Positions 61,843 through 64,000 of a stretch of 64,000 nt of DNA are shown here, piece by piece (the stretch's first letter is position 1; each line of letters starts with the position of its first letter). The translations under genes were made by a program, and so were the position numbers. The stretch is from an uncultured Bdellovibrionales bacterium (GTDB lineage: Bacteria; Bdellovibrionota; Bdellovibrionia; Bdellovibrionales; Bdellovibrionaceae): NCBI GenBank assembly GCA_903926205.1, contig CAIYID010000031.1, positions 124,001 through 188,000 of the forward strand, given 5' to 3'. The notes below the pieces were generated by a model, which saw nothing but the letters and a program-made list of their open reading frames with translations, did no database searches and was not told the DNA's origin.

Positions 61843-64000
61843 TTAAAATGGGTTTTGTGGACCTACCGCTGAAATCACATATTTTTGAGAGAACAATTCT
61901 TGCGCAAGAGCACGAACATCGTTTGCCGTGACTGAAAAATATTTTTCAGCACAAGTAAAGACCTCATTGTAATCAATGCCATAAATATCATTATAAAGAA
62001 TTGAGGCCGCAACGGAACTTGTTCGTTGTAAATCAATATCATGACGACCAACTAAATATCTTTGCGCACGTTTCAATTCAGCCTCAGGCACAATGTTATT
62101 TGCAAGAAGATCAAACTGCTCTTTCATCATTGCTAAAGCCTTCGTCACCTTTTCTGGCGAACATCCAATGTGGGCACCAAAATAACCTGCATCAATTCCT
62201 TCCATTCTCATCGGCGCTACGGAATAGGCTAGCGAGTTTTTATCGCGAAGCTCGATAAACAATCGTCCGCCTTGACCAGCGAGAATCGACTGAATGATAT
62301 GCAAGGTGTATCGCTTTTCATCTGTCAGAGAAAGTCCACGGAAACCATAGATCACATGACTTTGTTCTTTTTTGCTTTTTTCAAATCCAGATATATTTTC
62401 TTTCAGCTCGGCCAATTTAAATTGAGAAAGCTGTCTTTGACCTGTTGGAATTTTTTCTGTTTCTTCTTCTATTTTTTCTAGCCATAACTTTTTATCAAAA
62501 TTTCCACAAAGCGAGATCGTGAGATTTTTTGAGCCACAAGTTTTTTCCCAATAATTTGTCAAACTCTTATGATCGTGAGCTCTTATTGACTCTTCCGTTC
62601 CTAGCATGTCTTTACTGTAAGGGTGTCCAGAAAAAATATCTTTTAAAAATAGGCGAGAACAACATTGCCCTGGGTTATCCGCTTTACTTTTGATTTGCTC
62701 TAATTGTACGAGTTTTTCTCTTTCGACCGCTTCGGTTGGAAAAATGGGGTTAAGCAACACGTCCAAAAAAAGTTCTGACCCACGTTTTTGAAATCCCGCC
62801 AAAATATCCTGGCCAAGTCCAATGGAGTTTCTACCAACGATGGGGCCAATGCCGGAAGCCATTGATTCAATTTCAGCTGAAATTTCTTCTTCGCTTCTAT
62901 TTTTTGTTCCGCAGCTCCAAGTTCGTCCCAATAATTCCGTGAGACCGGCTTGCTGATCAGGTTCAATACGCACACCACCCAAGAAAGCGGCTTTTGCTGA
63001 AATAACCTCTGTCTCTGAAGATGGTCGCAAAAGAACCGTCACTCCATTCTTCAGAATCACTTTTTCAGTTTCATTTTGAGCGGCATTTTTTCCGAGAGCT
63101 TTTATCTTTTCATGTGAAACTTTTTTATTTTTAAATTTCACCGGTGTGGATTTCTTTAGGCTCATTAAAAATTGCTTTTGCCACGTAAGAATTTCTTTTT
63201 CCACTTTTTTTACTTCATCATTAGTAACCACACTAATGGATAAGGTTTGTGGAATAAGATATTTTCTTGCGACTTTTATTATGTCCTGCGAGGTGAGTTT
63301 TCTGAGAGCTCGTATGTATTTGTCTTGGGCCGTTAAATCTTTAAAATAAAATTCCAAAGATCCCATTCGGCGCGAAAGTCCATCGACAGTTTCCATTCCG
63401 TAGAATTCTTCGCTCTCCAAATTAAGAACGGCTTTTTGAATTTCTGCTGCCACCACGGGCTGGCTTAAAATTTCCAGTAAAACCTCTTGAATTCCGTTCA
63501 GCGCCGTTAAAAGTTTTTCTTTATTATAGCCAATAGAAACAGCAAAAAGGCCATCATCCATCGGAGTGTAAGAACTTGCGCCGACGGAATTAACCACGGC
63601 GGATTGAATTCGCAATTTTTGGACTAGGCGCGAACTTTCCCCCTGACCTAAAATAAACCCCAAGACATCGAGCGCTGGAATGTCCTTATGTTTAATGGAC
63701 GGAATCTTCCAAGATAAATAGGCAATCGATTGCTCAAAGGCGCCTTTTTCAACAGAAAGCCTGGGTTTTGTTTGCTTGGGCTCTTTCGTGCGACTGACTT
63801 TTTTAATTTTGTAGTCTTTAATCTCACCAAAATACTGGTTTGCTTTTTTCTTCATCTCCACAGAGTTGAAGTCGCCTGAAATCAATAAAAACATATTTTT
63901 CGGGGCATACCGAGAATTATAAAATTGGACGATTTTTTTTGCGCTCATTTGATTAATATTTTTTTCATAACCGATCACAGGAATCCCATAGGGATGCTTC
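61843..64000 (-). CDS. M16-family zinc peptidase-like protein (N-terminus cut by window edge)
   Basis: The frame enters from the right edge with KHPYGIPVIGYEKNI, a typical M16 (insulinase/PQQL-like) sequence downstream of the active site. The remaining 718 residues hold the second half of the first M16 domain, and a second domain pair with GVRIEPDQQAGLTELL, RLFIELRDKNSLAYSVAP and the C-terminal SVAASILYNDIYGID. The zinc motif (HxxEH) would be just beyond the window, so activity cannot be judged. The likely role is degradation or processing of peptides in the periplasm or at the surface. Confidence 0.9.
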   Translation of the reverse strand, partial: KHPYGIPVIGYEKNINQMSAKKIVQFYNSRYAPKNMFLLISGDFNSVEMKKKANQYFGEIKDYKIKKVSRTKEPKQTKPRLSVEKGAFEQSIAYLSWKIPSIKHKDIPALDVLGFILGQGESSRLVQKLRIQSAVVNSVGASSYTPMDDGLFAVSIGYNKEKLLTALNGIQEVLLEILSQPVVAAEIQKAVLNLESEEFYGMETVDGLSRRMGSLEFYFKDLTAQDKYIRALRKLTSQDIIKVARKYLIPQTLSISVVTNDEVKKVEKEILTWQKQFLMSLKKSTPVKFKNKKVSHEKIKALGKNAAQNETEKVILKNGVTVLLRPSSETEVISAKAAFLGGVRIEPDQQAGLTELLGRTWSCGTKNRSEEEISAEIESMASGIGPIVGRNSIGLGQDILAGFQKRGSELFLDVLLNPIFPTEAVEREKLVQLEQIKSKADNPGQCCSRLFLKDIFSGHPYSKDMLGTEESIRAHDHKSLTNYWEKTCGSKNLTISLCGNFDKKLWLEKIEEETEKIPTGQRQLSQFKLAELKENISGFEKSKKEQSHVIYGFRGLSLTDEKRYTLHIIQSILAGQGGRLFIELRDKNSLAYSVAPMRMEGIDAGYFGAHIGCSPEKVTKALAMMKEQFDLLANNIVPEAELKRAQRYLVGRHDIDLQRTSSVAASILYNDIYGIDYNEVFTCAEKYFSVTANDVRALAQELFSQKYVISAVGPQNPF

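Noticed and set aside
1-64000. CRISPR arrays, insertion sequences, prophage or rRNA operons
   Set aside because: No regularly spaced repeats, transposase, integrase or rRNA sequences are visible. Tandem repeats found are short and local.

Overview
The window looks like a chromosomal segment of a predatory-type bacterium of the Bdellovibrionota (Bdellovibrio/Pseudobdellovibrio-like). That lineage call is an inference. It rests on a myxobacteria/Bdellovibrio-type MglA GTPase next to recR, many exported or lipidated proteins with no recognised family, a TonB/PilT/Tat/Mla-rich cell-envelope gene set, and A+T-rich, strongly Shine-Dalgarno-led genes packed with ATGA-type overlaps. I see no phage, insertion sequence, CRISPR array, rRNA or tRNA. 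This is mostly core genome with scattered lineage-specific surface proteins.

Layout. 1-3.2 kb (minus): 4.5S SRP RNA, dnaX, ybaB, recR and the edge-truncated mglA. 3.3-6.4 kb: srkA-like kinase, a YgjP-type metallopeptidase, a monohaem cytochrome c and a glycine-rich RRM protein. 6.8-12 kb: exported proteins of unknown role, including a lipoprotein with a frameshifted small secreted ORF behind it, and a TonB-like energy transducer. 12-18 kb (plus): galU, an exported protein, priA, a zinc-ribbon/CFIATAA protein and a FAD oxidoreductase. 18-22.6 kb (minus): a five-gene MCE lipid transporter with two ATPases and two permeases. 22.7-27.4 kb (plus): mdh-sucC-sucD-ndk-rlmD. 27.4-32.6 kb (plus): TPR lipoprotein, rodZ, an ArnT-like glycosyltransferase, a PHP-like protein and a DnaQ-like exonuclease. 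32.6-35.6 kb (minus): nadE, a DUF2203 protein and an unusual Flp-like pilin. 35.6-36.7 kb (plus): a TPR protein. 36.7-44 kb (minus): rplU-rpmA-obgE-nadD/rsfS-rlmH-comF-lolA-rimO and one more gene. 44-49 kb: a putative leader-like micro-ORF, a porin, RNase G and pilT. 49-55.7 kb: two nucleoside phosphorylases, an exported amidoligase-like protein, a subtilisin-like lipoprotein and asnS. 55.7-59.4 kb: a three-subunit biotin-dependent acyl-CoA carboxylase. 59.4-64 kb (minus): an exported protein, tatC-tatB, a hypothetical protein and an edge-truncated M16 peptidase.

How they fit together. Nucleoside phosphorylases, succinyl-CoA synthetase, malate dehydrogenase and a propionyl-CoA-type carboxylase fit a cell living on host-derived nucleosides and carbon skeletons. 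MglA, PilT, RodZ, Tat, TonB and MCE proteins serve polarity, motility and envelope upkeep.

The most notable signals are these. The MCE/Mla-type ABC pair has substitutions in one ATPase (catalytic Glu to Asp, switch His to Asn) and in the other's signature (LSYGM). Together they predict one degenerate ATP site in a heteromeric transporter. There is also an in-frame NadD-RsfS fusion, a small secreted ORF interrupted at a T7 tract that is also a perfect -1 slippery heptamer, a 17-codon ORF with a switchable ribosome-binding site, a structured leader before the subtilisin-like gene, and a PHP protein lacking several metal ligands.
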